Source: Colimorpha_A sp045540115 (GTDB lineage: Bacteria > Bacillota > Clostridia > Oscillospirales > CAG-272). From it: a stretch of DNA of 64,000 nt. Location of the stretch: NCBI GenBank assembly GCA_045540115.1, contig JAZQGR010000066.1, positions 16,580 through 80,579 of the forward strand. The letters run 5' to 3'. Position 1 is the stretch's first letter; each line of letters begins with the position of its first letter. Shown here piece by piece: positions 49,755 to 58,873 of this stretch. Under the pieces are notes generated by a model. It was not told where the DNA came from. It ran no database searches and worked only from the letters and a program-made list of their open reading frames with translations. The position numbers and the translations under genes were made by a program.

Positions 49755-50579
49755 ATGAACCCAATCAAATTATCATATGCGCCGCTACTTAATGCAGGTG
49801 ACCTTTTTAATAAAGATATTGTCGAAAAGCTTTCCGGGAAAAAAGTTGTAAACTCCAAAATGTATAACGCCGACATGATTGCAATAGGCGGAGCTTTGGT
49901 GGGTGCGCAATACTCGGGTGGAGCTATTAGAAAGGTCTGTCAAACTGCACTTGGTTTGGTATATGGTAGTAAGCCCCTTTATGTGTGGGGGAGCGGTTTT
50001 TTTAAAAATGATAATAACTGTGCTCTGTATCGGAAAAACTTGAAGGTTTGTGCATTAAGGGGGCAAAAAACACAGGAGAAATTATCATCTCTTACTGGTG
50101 TTTCTTATAACGTTCCTTTGGCGGATGCAGGCTTGTTGGCAGATATGTTTGTCGATGATAAGATTGAAAAACAATATGAGATAGGATTGATTCCGCACAT
50201 GTCACAAATTAATGACGTGTGTATGCAAAGAATACTTAAACAGGATAATGTCCATTTGATCGATATACGGCGTTCCGCAAAAGAGGTAATTGATGATATC
50301 GCTCGTTGTGAGAGCATTTTGTCGAGTAGTTTGCACGGATTGATTTTTGCGGACAGCCTCCATATTCCGTCGATGCATATGATGGGGGATGGAGAACTAC
50401 ATGGCGGTAATTTTAAATTTGAAGATTATTACTCAAGCTTTGGGCTGGAAGATGCCCGCTACATAATGGATGAATCGAATTTGCCGAGCAAAAAAATGAT
50501 TGTTGATAGTTATCGTATATCATTTGGAGCGGTGGAAAAAAAGAAGCATCAATTGATCGAATGCTTCCCTAGGTTTTAA
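49755..50579 (+). CDS. Polysaccharide pyruvyltransferase-family protein, copy 1
   Basis: 274 aa. PS_pyruv_trans family: YAPLLNAGDLFNKDI, MIAIGGALVGAQYSGG, VCALRGQKTQEKL, YEIGLIPHMSQIN and the conserved CESILSSSLHGLIFADSL. Members add ketal-linked pyruvate from PEP to capsule sugars (negative charge). It starts 12 bp after the GT2 gene. Shorter than the second copy at 57791 (274 versus 360 aa), like the compact forms found in Gram-positive loci. Confidence 0.88.
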   Translation: MNPIKLSYAPLLNAGDLFNKDIVEKLSGKKVVNSKMYNADMIAIGGALVGAQYSGGAIRKVCQTALGLVYGSKPLYVWGSGFFKNDNNCALYRKNLKVCALRGQKTQEKLSSLTGVSYNVPLADAGLLADMFVDDKIEKQYEIGLIPHMSQINDVCMQRILKQDNVHLIDIRRSAKEVIDDIARCESILSSSLHGLIFADSLHIPSMHMMGDGELHGGNFKFEDYYSSFGLEDARYIMDESNLPSKKMIVDSYRISFGAVEKKKHQLIECFPRF

Positions 50580-50590
50580 GAGGTGCTAAA

Positions 50591-51748
50591 ATGGAAATGT
50601 GTTTTGTTGCATCAAACTATCCTACACCTAATCGACAGGTTCACGTTTTTTTGGAAAACGTTGTTGTGAAGCTTGTTGATCGCGGTGTCACCTGTAATGT
50701 AATTGCGCCGCAGAGCACGTTTGCTTATTTTACGAAAAGAGATATTCGAAGAGAACTTGTTTCGGAGCGAATTACACCGAACGGAAACAAATATATGGTG
50801 TATTCGCCGCTATACACGGTTTACCCTGCAAAAAAAATCGGAAGAATACATTTGGCTGATATTAGTAAAAGATCGTATTATAAAGCGATTAAAAAAACAT
50901 ATATGCAGCATAAAATGAACGCGGATGTGATCTATTCGCATTTTATTCAGGCAGGAATCCCGGCGGTTATGTTGGCAAAGGACCGTGGAGTTCCGTCGTT
51001 TATCGCAAATGGAGAAGCCGAAACAATAAGAGAAACCAGTGCCATCAGCCCGAAACTTTTGAGAAAAACGCTTGATGATGTAACGGGAATTATATCGGTA
51101 TCCACCAAAAATAAAGAGGAAATATTTGAGCTGTGCAACGGGGATGATCGAATTATGAGCAAGGTAACCGTAATCCCCAATGCTACCGACAGTTCGCGCT
51201 TTTTTAAAAAGGACAAGCATGTTTGCAGAAAAGAACTGGGCTATCCGGAAGATGCCTTTATCGTCGCATTTACAGGAACCTTTATAGAGCGAAAAGGCAT
51301 AGGAAAACTATCAAATGTGTTGAATCGCTTTGACGATGTTTACTCTGTGTTTATTGGAACCGGCGATTCCAAACCTACATGCAAAAACATTCTCCACGTG
51401 GGACGAGTGCTGAACTCAAAGATGAGTATGTATTTGAATGCTGCAGACATATTTGTTTTACCGACTTTAGCAGAGGGATGCTGTAACGCAATTGTGGAAG
51501 CGGTGTCGTGTGGTGTGCCGGTGGTGTCGTCGGATAGATCGTTTAATTACGACGTTTTGGATAAAACAAATGCAATATTGATCGATCCGTTAAGCGAGGA
51601 AGAGATCTACAACGCAATTAAAGCTTTGAAAGAAGATCCCGAAAGGCGCAATCGACTGGTCGAAGGATGTCTTGAAAAGGCCACGGAACTGTCTTTGGAC
51701 CGCAGAGTAGATAAAATACTTGAGTTTATAACCGAAAGGTGCGAATAG
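50591..51748 (+). CDS. Family 4 glycosyltransferase
   Basis: 385 aa, GT-B fold. N-terminal acceptor domain MCFVASNYPTPNRQVHVFLENVV; C-terminal donor domain with VTVIPNATDSSRFF, FTGTFIERKGIG and the EX7E region PTLAEGCCNAIVEAVSCGVPVV. Retaining transferase adding one residue of the repeat. GAGGTG precedes the ATG by 7 bp. Confidence 0.94.
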   Translation: MEMCFVASNYPTPNRQVHVFLENVVVKLVDRGVTCNVIAPQSTFAYFTKRDIRRELVSERITPNGNKYMVYSPLYTVYPAKKIGRIHLADISKRSYYKAIKKTYMQHKMNADVIYSHFIQAGIPAVMLAKDRGVPSFIANGEAETIRETSAISPKLLRKTLDDVTGIISVSTKNKEEIFELCNGDDRIMSKVTVIPNATDSSRFFKKDKHVCRKELGYPEDAFIVAFTGTFIERKGIGKLSNVLNRFDDVYSVFIGTGDSKPTCKNILHVGRVLNSKMSMYLNAADIFVLPTLAEGCCNAIVEAVSCGVPVVSSDRSFNYDVLDKTNAILIDPLSEEEIYNAIKALKEDPERRNRLVEGCLEKATELSLDRRVDKILEFITERCE

Positions 51749-51767
51749 GATCATTTGGAGGAACGAT

Positions 51768-52934
51768 TTGAGAAATATAAAAATTAGTCTAAAAACTGCA
51801 GACATCTTGTTTCTGCTTACCATGGTATTTCTTCTTGCATTTCCCGGGGCCTCCCAATTGAAAGCAGTTTTGATCGTTGCCTTTTTTTTCTATATGATGG
51901 CTCAAAAAATTGCGAACTATAGAAAAACAAAGAACACGGTTTATATAGTTGGAGCGCTTCTGTTTTTGGGATATGCATATATAAGCCGTTTTTGGGCATC
52001 ACATCCAGAGGCGGTTTCTGAACAGATCGCAAATGTTTTGTGGGCAGTAATGATATGCACCGCGGTGTCTTGTTATGTGTATTTTAGCGAGTTGAGCGTT
52101 AGAGATATATCAAATTTGCTTGTCCCTATAGCGATCTTGTTTTGTTTTAACGTGGTTTTCAACGCTTCGTTTGACGAAGGGCGCATGTCAATCGGAATTA
52201 ACGCGAATAGCTTTGGACGAATTGCATCCGGAATGGCATGTGTGTTTCTGTTTAGGTGCAAACAGGATAAGTGGAAGAACATATTCATGAATTGTCTGAC
52301 GATTATGTTTTTGCTATTCACATTCTTGTCCGGTTCCCGAACATCGCTGCTACTTGTCTGTGTTTATGCAATAGCGTTTATGTTATTTGAACATCCAACG
52401 AAGAGCATAAAGAAAACAGTCGGGAAATTGTTGCTGCTTTTAGTGTTGTTGGTCGCGGGATATGTTTGCTTAATCAACATTGACTTTCTTTACAATTCTA
52501 TAGGTAATCGCGTTGAATCGTTGTTGCTTGAGATGTTTGGATTGTCTGAGGGCGATGGTTCAACCATTACCAGAATCAACATGATGAACACCGCTCGAGA
52601 AATATTCGCCGAGCATCCATGGGTTGGAATTGGAATGAACAACTTCAAGTTCGCAACTCATTTTGGAACATATGCGCATAACACTTATCTCGAATTGGCG
52701 GCTTGTCTCGGTGTCGTGGGTCTAGTTCTCTATTATGGGCCGCTTGTTCTATATTTGAAACAAGCAATAAGCGGTTGGAGAAAAGATCGTGACGAAAGCA
52801 TTGTGCCACTTGCAATTTTAATTGCGTTTTTGCTTGGAGATATAGGCGGCGTTTCGTATTTCAATCCCGTATCTCACATTTTTGTTGGATTAGCTGTCGG
52901 ACTCATATCGCAAAATGAGCGAGAGGATAAGTAA
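51768..52934 (+). CDS. O-antigen ligase/Wzy-like polymerase
   Basis: 388 aa from TTG 51768 (TGGAGG upstream). About eleven membrane segments and a long extracellular loop (about 245-305) containing HPWVGIGMNNFKFATH and the conserved His in YAHNTYLELAACLG. The motif LSGSRTSLLLV before it is typical of the Wzy_C/O-antigen ligase family (PF04932). In a Gram-positive Wzx/Wzy locus this is most likely the repeat-unit polymerase, acting on the outer face of the membrane. Confidence 0.88.
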   Translation: MRNIKISLKTADILFLLTMVFLLAFPGASQLKAVLIVAFFFYMMAQKIANYRKTKNTVYIVGALLFLGYAYISRFWASHPEAVSEQIANVLWAVMICTAVSCYVYFSELSVRDISNLLVPIAILFCFNVVFNASFDEGRMSIGINANSFGRIASGMACVFLFRCKQDKWKNIFMNCLTIMFLLFTFLSGSRTSLLLVCVYAIAFMLFEHPTKSIKKTVGKLLLLLVLLVAGYVCLINIDFLYNSIGNRVESLLLEMFGLSEGDGSTITRINMMNTAREIFAEHPWVGIGMNNFKFATHFGTYAHNTYLELAACLGVVGLVLYYGPLVLYLKQAISGWRKDRDESIVPLAILIAFLLGDIGGVSYFNPVSHIFVGLAVGLISQNEREDK

Positions 52935-52963
52935 AATTAAACCGCAAAACAGAGGAATACGCC

Positions 52964-53866
52964 GTGAATTTGTTGAAAATAATAACGTCTTCCAAGGATA
53001 GATTTGAATTTTTATCAAACAAGGGCCTTTTAAATTGGATGACGGATAGTGAGTATCTGAAAAAGAGATATTATTACAAGGTCGGTAGCGCGCTGAATTT
53101 GGACAATCCACAAAAATACACTGAGAAACTTCAATGGTTAAAACTTCATGAACGCAACTCAAAATATACTGCTATGGTGGATAAGTATGCAGTGCGGGAT
53201 TACGTATCACAAAAAATCGGTAACGAGTATTTAATACCCTTGCTCGGCGGTCCTTGGAAGAAATTCAGCGAAATTGATTTTTCTGAGTTGCCTGATCAGT
53301 TTGTGTTAAAATGCACACATGACAGTGGTGGTCTCGTTATTTGTAAAGACAAAAAAACGCTGGATAGAAGGTGCGCTAAGAAAAAAATAAACAGTTGTTT
53401 AAAACGCAATTTTTATCACCTGAATCGGGAGTGGGTGTATAAAGATGTTGTTCCGCAGATTATTGCTGAGCAATACATGGAGGATTCACAAACAAACGAA
53501 CTACGAGACTATAAGTTTTTTTGTTTCAACGGAGAGCCTAAGGCATTGTTTGTGGCAACGGATCGTCAGACGCCGGGAGAAGAAGTAAAGTTTGACTTTT
53601 TTGATATGGATTATAACCATATTAATGTTAAAAACGGTCATGAAAATGCAAAAACATTTCCGGAAAAACCTTGGCAGTTTGATTTGATGAAGGATCTGGC
53701 AAAAAAGCTGTCGACAGATATTCCTCACGTTCGTGTTGATTTTTATGAAGTTGACGGGAAAGTGTATTTCGGAGAAATGACGTTCTTCCATTTTAGCGGA
53801 ATGGTGCCGTTTGATCCAGAGGAATGGGACTATACTTTTGGAAGTTGGATAGAATTGAAAGGTTAG
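52964..53866 (+). CDS. TupA-like ATP-grasp protein, copy 2
   Basis: 300 aa from GTG 52964 (AGAGGA upstream). Same family as the protein at 47879: YTEKLQWLKLHERNSKYTAMVDKYAVRDYV near the N-terminus, FVLKCTHDSGGLVICKDKK (ATP loop), PQIIAEQYMEDSQ, HVRVDFYEVDGKVYFGEMTFFH with the acidic metal ligands. The two copies are clearly diverged, so they may attach different groups. It lies directly before a broken serine acetyltransferase gene. Confidence 0.88.
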   Translation: MNLLKIITSSKDRFEFLSNKGLLNWMTDSEYLKKRYYYKVGSALNLDNPQKYTEKLQWLKLHERNSKYTAMVDKYAVRDYVSQKIGNEYLIPLLGGPWKKFSEIDFSELPDQFVLKCTHDSGGLVICKDKKTLDRRCAKKKINSCLKRNFYHLNREWVYKDVVPQIIAEQYMEDSQTNELRDYKFFCFNGEPKALFVATDRQTPGEEVKFDFFDMDYNHINVKNGHENAKTFPEKPWQFDLMKDLAKKLSTDIPHVRVDFYEVDGKVYFGEMTFFHFSGMVPFDPEEWDYTFGSWIELKG

Positions 53867-53895
53867 TCGGAGAAGTCTATGCTGCCTGTTGAACA

Positions 53896-54187
53896 ACGGA
53901 TATCTTCAAAAAACAGCTTAAAGAATGGACGTCGTGCGAGTTGTCCAAGTACGGGAGAAGCCGTAATCCTTTTCTGCTGATTTCCGAGCGTGCTATATTA
54001 CGTAAGCACGTGATTTTGTTGCGGGAAACAGAGTATCATGTTAACTCCGGTCATAAAATTCGCGGTTGTTAATAAGGATGTTTTGGAGTCGAATATTGCA
54101 GTGGCGGGTGTTCCGCCAAGAAAAATAAGCAATAACGGAAGAAAAACATGGAACAAAATAGAGAAACGTAATAATCCTCTATTTTAG
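53896..54187 (+). pseudogene. Serine acetyltransferase-like gene, internally deleted
   Basis: Two matching pieces of one hexapeptide-repeat serine acetyltransferase. Piece 1 (about 53902-54069) reads IFKKQLKEWTSCELSKYGRS then AILRKHVILLRETEYHVNSG, the conserved N-terminus of such enzymes in capsule loci, and stops at TAA 54070. Piece 2, in another frame (54068-54187), reads VNKDVLESNIAVAGVPPRKI and ends KRNNPLF, the family C-terminus. The hexapeptide repeats between them, roughly a hundred residues, are missing, and the start is also unclear (an ATG at 53879 is out of frame). Decayed remnant; not a functional acetyltransferase. Confidence 0.8.
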
Positions 54188-54262
54188 AGTGATGGTATAT
54201 TTTGATCTTGGAAATTGCAATTATGCTATTGGAATTTGTCTAATGCGTATTAGGAGCGAGAA

Positions 54263-55729
54263 ATGTCTAACAACATAAATCAGAAAATTGGAAGCGCTAC
54301 CAAGTGGTCTTCCATAACAGAAATTGTCGCAAAACTTATAACTCCTGCGACAAATATGATTCTCGCGCGCCTGCTGGTTCCAGAGTCGTTTGGCATTGTT
54401 GCAACAATCACAATGGTTATAAGCTTCGCGGAGGTTTTTACCGATGCGGGGTTTCAGAAATATATTGTTCAACATGAGTTTCCTGATGACGAAACCTTGG
54501 ACAAAAGCACCAACGTGGCATTTTGGACAAATCTTGGGGTTTCGTTTATAATATGTGGGCTTATATTTTTATTTAGACATTCAATCGCAGAGCTGGTGGG
54601 TAATTCGGGACTTGGCAATTCCATTAGCATTGCATCTGTTCTTATTATTATTGCCGCTTTTTCAAGCATACAGATCGCTAGATATCGAAGGGCGCTTGAT
54701 TTTAAAACATTATTTTTTGTTCGGATAATTACCTCGCTCATGCCGCTTGTTGTGACGGTTCCATTGGCTGTAGTTTTGCGAAACTATTGGGCGTTATTGA
54801 TTGGAACGTTCGCAAGCCAGCTTTGTAACGCAATAATTCTTACGGTTCGTTCTAAGTGGAAACCAAAATTTTACCACAATATTGAGTTGTTTAAGGAAAT
54901 GTTCTCATTTACTGCTTGGACATTACTGGAGAGCATATCGATTTGGCTTACGCTAAATATCGGGACGTTTATTGTGGGGAATCGCTTAAGCGGGCATTAT
55001 CTTGGAATCTATAAGACCTCTATGTCTACGGTCAATTCATATATGTCTGTTATTACTGCGGCGCTGACACCGGTCTTGTTTTCAGCATTGTCGCGGTATC
55101 AAAACGACGAGGATAATTTCAGAAAAACATACTATAAGTTTCAACGCCTGACTGCGATCTTCGTCATCCCAATGGGAATTGGGGCGTTCGTCTATCAGGA
55201 CTTGGTTACGCGAATTCTCTTGGGAAGTCAATGGACGGAAGCTAGTGGATTTATAGGCGTTTGGGGGCTTACAAGCGCTTTTTCAATAGTTTTTGCGAAT
55301 TTTTCCAGCGAAGTGTATCGAAGTAAAGGAAACCCCAAAGTCTCTTTAATAATGCAGCTGGTACACTTAGCTTTTCTAGTTCCGGTGTTAATAATAAGCG
55401 CGACATATGGATTTAAAGTACTGTACATGGCGCGTTCTCTTGTGCGCTTGCAGATGATAGCGTGCGCATTGCTGATAATGCATGTCATGTATGGTTTTAA
55501 AGTGAATCACGTTGTGCGGAACGTTCTTCCCATGATTGCTTCCGGGACGGTGATGGGGGTAGCAGGCTACTTGCTGAAAATGGCAAGCACCAATGTGGTC
55601 TGGCAAGTTATATCAGTGATTCTGTGCATCATGGTTTATTTTGTTGTTCTTTTCGGCGTGTCTTCAAATACAAGAAGAGATTTTCTTGAATCGAATTTTG
55701 GAAGGAGGCTACGGGAAAAGATAAAATAA
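54263..55729 (+). CDS. Polysaccharide flippase (Wzx/TuaB-like, MOP superfamily)
   Basis: 488 aa with twelve to fourteen membrane segments. N-terminal KIGSATKWSSITEIVAKLITPATNMILARLLVPESFGIVA (positions about 7-46) is the standard start of the RfbX/TuaB group; LDFKTLFFVRI and TAWTLLESISIWL are typical internal segments. It flips the lipid-linked repeat unit across the membrane for the polymerase at 51768. GAGCGAG precedes the ATG. Last gene of the AT-rich stretch. Confidence 0.93.
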   Translation: MSNNINQKIGSATKWSSITEIVAKLITPATNMILARLLVPESFGIVATITMVISFAEVFTDAGFQKYIVQHEFPDDETLDKSTNVAFWTNLGVSFIICGLIFLFRHSIAELVGNSGLGNSISIASVLIIIAAFSSIQIARYRRALDFKTLFFVRIITSLMPLVVTVPLAVVLRNYWALLIGTFASQLCNAIILTVRSKWKPKFYHNIELFKEMFSFTAWTLLESISIWLTLNIGTFIVGNRLSGHYLGIYKTSMSTVNSYMSVITAALTPVLFSALSRYQNDEDNFRKTYYKFQRLTAIFVIPMGIGAFVYQDLVTRILLGSQWTEASGFIGVWGLTSAFSIVFANFSSEVYRSKGNPKVSLIMQLVHLAFLVPVLIISATYGFKVLYMARSLVRLQMIACALLIMHVMYGFKVNHVVRNVLPMIASGTVMGVAGYLLKMASTNVVWQVISVILCIMVYFVVLFGVSSNTRRDFLESNFGRRLREKIK

Positions 55730-55821
55730 TGGTGAGCTTTTGAAACATTTTCAAGAAACACTGAACATGCACTGTTGAGCTTTCTCACGCGATCATTTAT
55801 TTCAATACTACGAGGAATTAT

Positions 55822-56994
55822 ATGACAGCTTACGAAGCGTTTGAACAAACCTATAAAAAGCCGCCGCAGCATGTGGCGTTCACGCCGTACCGGGTATGCC
55901 CGGTAGGTGCGCACACGGATCATCAGCTGGGGAAGATAACAGGCTTTGCGATTGACAAGGGCATCCACATGGTGTACGGTCCTAAGCAAAACGGCGTGAT
56001 CGAAATTCGCTCGTTGCAATTTGAAAAACGTGCGCAGTGGCACGTTTTGTCGACTCCCGAAAAGCCGGAGGGCGACTGGGCGGATCATCTTCGCGGTGCG
56101 ACGATCGCGCTTGCTTCGAGATATCCGCTGAGAACGGGCTTGTGCGCCGTGATTGGCGGGGAGTTGCCAATAGGCGGACTGTCCTCGTCGGCAGCGGTGA
56201 TTATTACGTTCCTGTCAGCTCTTTGCAAGCTGAACGGTATAACGGTGTCTCCGCAGGAGATGATCGTGATCTCTCAGGAGGCGGAGAACAAATACGTTGG
56301 CGTCGCTTGCGGGAAGCTCGATCAATCCTGCGAGGTTTACTGCAAAAAAAATCATTTGCTATGTCTTGACACCAAGGACGGCACCTACGAGCTGATCCCT
56401 CAGCCATCCGACATGAAGCCATACAAATTCGCGATATTTTTCAGTGGGATAGAGCGCAGTCTTGCGGGTTCGGCGTACAATATGCGGGTTGACGAGTGCA
56501 AGAGTGCGGCGTATGCATTGAAGGCTTACGCGGGAATGCCGTACGGGAAGCTTGAGGAAACTGTTCTCAGCGACGTTCCGAGAGCGGTTTATGAAGAATA
56601 CAAGCATCTGCTTCCCGAAAATTGGAGAAAGCGCGCCGAGCATTGGTATACTGAGACGGATCGCGTCGAAAAGGCTGCGGAAGCATGGCGGCGCGGTGAT
56701 ATAGAAGAATATGGGCGCCTTTGCTTCGAGAGCGGACACAGCTCCATTAACAGCTGGGATACAGGCTCGCCTGAGCTTGTCAAGCTATATGAGATCATGA
56801 GAAGTACCGAAGGAATATACGGAGGCAGATTCTCCGGAGCGGGCTTCAAGGGATGCTGCCTCGCGATAATCGATCCCGAATATGAGAAAAGCATTATTGA
56901 AAACGTGACACGCGAGTATTTGAAAGCCTTTCCGCATTTGGAGGGCAAATATTCCGCCCACGTTTGCGAGAGTGCTGACGGAGTCAAATTATGA
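55822..56994 (+). CDS. GHMP sugar kinase, galactokinase/galacturonokinase-like
   Basis: 390 aa. GHMP kinase: substrate motif TPYRVCPVGAHTDHQLG in place of the galactokinase GRVNLIGEHTDY; the PVGAH-DHQ form is what I recall for plant galacturonokinase-type enzymes. ATP loop PIGGLSSSAAVIITFL, motif 3 GGRFSGAGFKGCCLAI. It makes an anomeric sugar 1-phosphate in the cytoplasm. The adjacent gene, overlapping by 4 bp, is a nucleotidyltransferase, so together they form a salvage route from free sugar (galactose or a uronic acid) to NDP sugar for the capsule. GC content is back to that of the flanks. Substrate is inference. Confidence 0.85.
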   Translation: MTAYEAFEQTYKKPPQHVAFTPYRVCPVGAHTDHQLGKITGFAIDKGIHMVYGPKQNGVIEIRSLQFEKRAQWHVLSTPEKPEGDWADHLRGATIALASRYPLRTGLCAVIGGELPIGGLSSSAAVIITFLSALCKLNGITVSPQEMIVISQEAENKYVGVACGKLDQSCEVYCKKNHLLCLDTKDGTYELIPQPSDMKPYKFAIFFSGIERSLAGSAYNMRVDECKSAAYALKAYAGMPYGKLEETVLSDVPRAVYEEYKHLLPENWRKRAEHWYTETDRVEKAAEAWRRGDIEEYGRLCFESGHSSINSWDTGSPELVKLYEIMRSTEGIYGGRFSGAGFKGCCLAIIDPEYEKSIIENVTREYLKAFPHLEGKYSAHVCESADGVKL

Positions 56995-57728
56995 AATGCT
57001 TGATTTTGGCGGCAGGCTACGCTACTCGCCTTTATCCTTTAACGGAAAATTTTCCGAAGCCGCTTTTGACGGTCGGCGACAAAACGATTCTCGATTGGCT
57101 TGTTGACGATATAGATTCAGCAAATGTCATCGACGAATACGTTGTTATATCGAATCACAAGTATGCTCACTGTTTTGAAGAGTGGGCGAAAACAAAAAAG
57201 CAGAAGATCACAGTCGTTGACGACGGCACGAGTACAAACGAAACGCGACTTGGAGCTGTAAAGGACATTCAGTATGCTATCGAAAGCCTGAATATCGATG
57301 ACGATATGCTCGTTATAGCAGGCGACAACGTGCTTGATTTCAGTCTTACGAGGTTTATTGCATACGCGATGAAGAAAAAGACTTCCTGCGTAATGCGTTA
57401 TTACGAGCCTGAGTTTAAAAAGCTTCTCAAGACCGGCGTTGTGACGGTCGATGAAAACGACGTTGTCACGAAAATGACCGAGAAATCTCCCGAGCCCGAA
57501 ACACATTGGTGTTGCCCGCCGTTCTATTACTATACGAGCTCCGATTCCAAGCTGATAGCGAAAGCGATCGGAGAGGGATGCGGCACCGACGCCCCCGGAA
57601 GCTTTATAGCGTGGCTCTGCAAGGCGAGCAGGGTGTGTGCTATGGAAATGCCGGGAAAGAGATACGACATCGGCGACGTTGAGAGCTACGAGAAGGTAAG
57701 AGCCGAATATATCGGAATAGTGAAATGA
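56991..57728 (+). CDS. Sugar-1-phosphate nucleotidyltransferase
   Basis: 245 aa. RmlA/GalU-like fold: MKCLILAAGYATRLYPLTENFPKPLL with the GxGTRLxPLT variant GYATRLYPLT, the base-binding VISNHKY, the catalytic AGDNVLDF in place of LGDN and the C-terminal GKRYDIGDVESYEKV. It couples a sugar 1-phosphate to an NTP, releasing pyrophosphate. Overlap with the kinase gene (ATGA) argues for the kinase product as its substrate. The nucleotide (UTP or dTTP) cannot be told. Confidence 0.9.
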   Translation: MKCLILAAGYATRLYPLTENFPKPLLTVGDKTILDWLVDDIDSANVIDEYVVISNHKYAHCFEEWAKTKKQKITVVDDGTSTNETRLGAVKDIQYAIESLNIDDDMLVIAGDNVLDFSLTRFIAYAMKKKTSCVMRYYEPEFKKLLKTGVVTVDENDVVTKMTEKSPEPETHWCCPPFYYYTSSDSKLIAKAIGEGCGTDAPGSFIAWLCKASRVCAMEMPGKRYDIGDVESYEKVRAEYIGIVK

Positions 57729-57790
57729 CTATTCGCCGCCTCATGTGTTCTTCGTTTGAAGAAGCGTAGCGGCTTGAAAGCGGTGATGGA

Positions 57791-58873
57791 TTGAAAAAAA
57801 GCAGACGATTATATATTTGGGGCTACTTTGTGAAGAACCTCGGAGACGACTTGATGCTCAAGGCGGCGATCGACCGATATAAAGACCGATACCGAAAGAT
57901 ATATATAATAGGAAACAAGAGTCTCAAGAAATACTATGCTGATTTTGGCGTAAAGGTCGTTGCGCAGGATTCTTTCTTTTACAGAGTGCTGAATAAAGTA
58001 TTCAAGACGTTGAAAATGCCGGAGTTGTTTTACTTGCTTTGTGACGGGCGGTCGGACTTTTTGATGCTCGGCGGCTCGCTTTTTATTGAGCTTGACAACG
58101 AGAGGCTTACCGCTATGAAGCTTAAAAACCTCGAATGCGCCGTTAAGCGTTCGCGCAATGCGTTTGTTGTCGGAAGCAATTTCGGACCGTTTCATTCCGA
58201 AGCGTTTTTTGAGGGGTTCGTGCGGATATTCGGCAATTGCAAAGACGTTTGCTTCAGAGACGTGCAATCCTGCGATATGTTTGCCGGCAAGTGCAACGTT
58301 CGCTATGCCCCCGATACGGTTCTTGGAATGGAGCTCGGGGAAGGTCGTGCGATTTGTGACGGCGATCCCGTTGTGATCTCTGTGATTAATCTTGAAAACC
58401 GTAATAATCTGTCAGAACAGACCGAATGCTATGAGAAGCTAATGGCAAGCGTTGCGGCTTATCACGCGCAAAAGGGAGACCGTGTGATTCTTGCAAGCTT
58501 TTGCGATAATGAGGGAGACTTGGCTGCCTGTGAGCGCATAAGAAATTACTGTGACGAAACGCTCGAGATCGTGTCGTACGAAAGCCTGAGTGTGCTTGAC
58601 GTTTTGTCGGGCGCCAATAAGATATACGGCGCAAGATTTCACGCCGTAATGCTTGCGATGCGTTACGGGATCCCCTGTATGCCGATCGTTTACAGTGCGA
58701 AGACCGTGAACGCGCTTCTTTCCTACGGAGTCTCTTTTGACAGCGTGGATATTACAAACCTTTCGGGGTGCTCGGCAGAGGATCTGACGGAACGTGCGGT
58801 AATCGGAAGCATTCCGTCCGACTTGACCGAAAGGGCAAAAAAACAGTTTGAGGTGATGGATCTATGCTGTTGA
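57791..58873 (+). CDS. Polysaccharide pyruvyltransferase-family protein, copy 2
   Basis: 360 aa from TTG 57791. PS_pyruv_trans family in full length: YIWGYFVKNLGDDLMLKAAI, FLMLGGSLFIEL, FVVGSNFGPFHSEAFFEGF, CFRDVQSCDMF, VRYAPDTVLGM and YGARFHAVMLAMRYGIPCMPI. Probably adds a pyruvate ketal to another capsule sugar, or acts as a sugar transferase in this superfamily. Overlaps the acyltransferase gene by 10 bp, showing tight coupling. Confidence 0.88.
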   Translation: MKKSRRLYIWGYFVKNLGDDLMLKAAIDRYKDRYRKIYIIGNKSLKKYYADFGVKVVAQDSFFYRVLNKVFKTLKMPELFYLLCDGRSDFLMLGGSLFIELDNERLTAMKLKNLECAVKRSRNAFVVGSNFGPFHSEAFFEGFVRIFGNCKDVCFRDVQSCDMFAGKCNVRYAPDTVLGMELGEGRAICDGDPVVISVINLENRNNLSEQTECYEKLMASVAAYHAQKGDRVILASFCDNEGDLAACERIRNYCDETLEIVSYESLSVLDVLSGANKIYGARFHAVMLAMRYGIPCMPIVYSAKTVNALLSYGVSFDSVDITNLSGCSAEDLTERAVIGSIPSDLTERAKKQFEVMDLCC

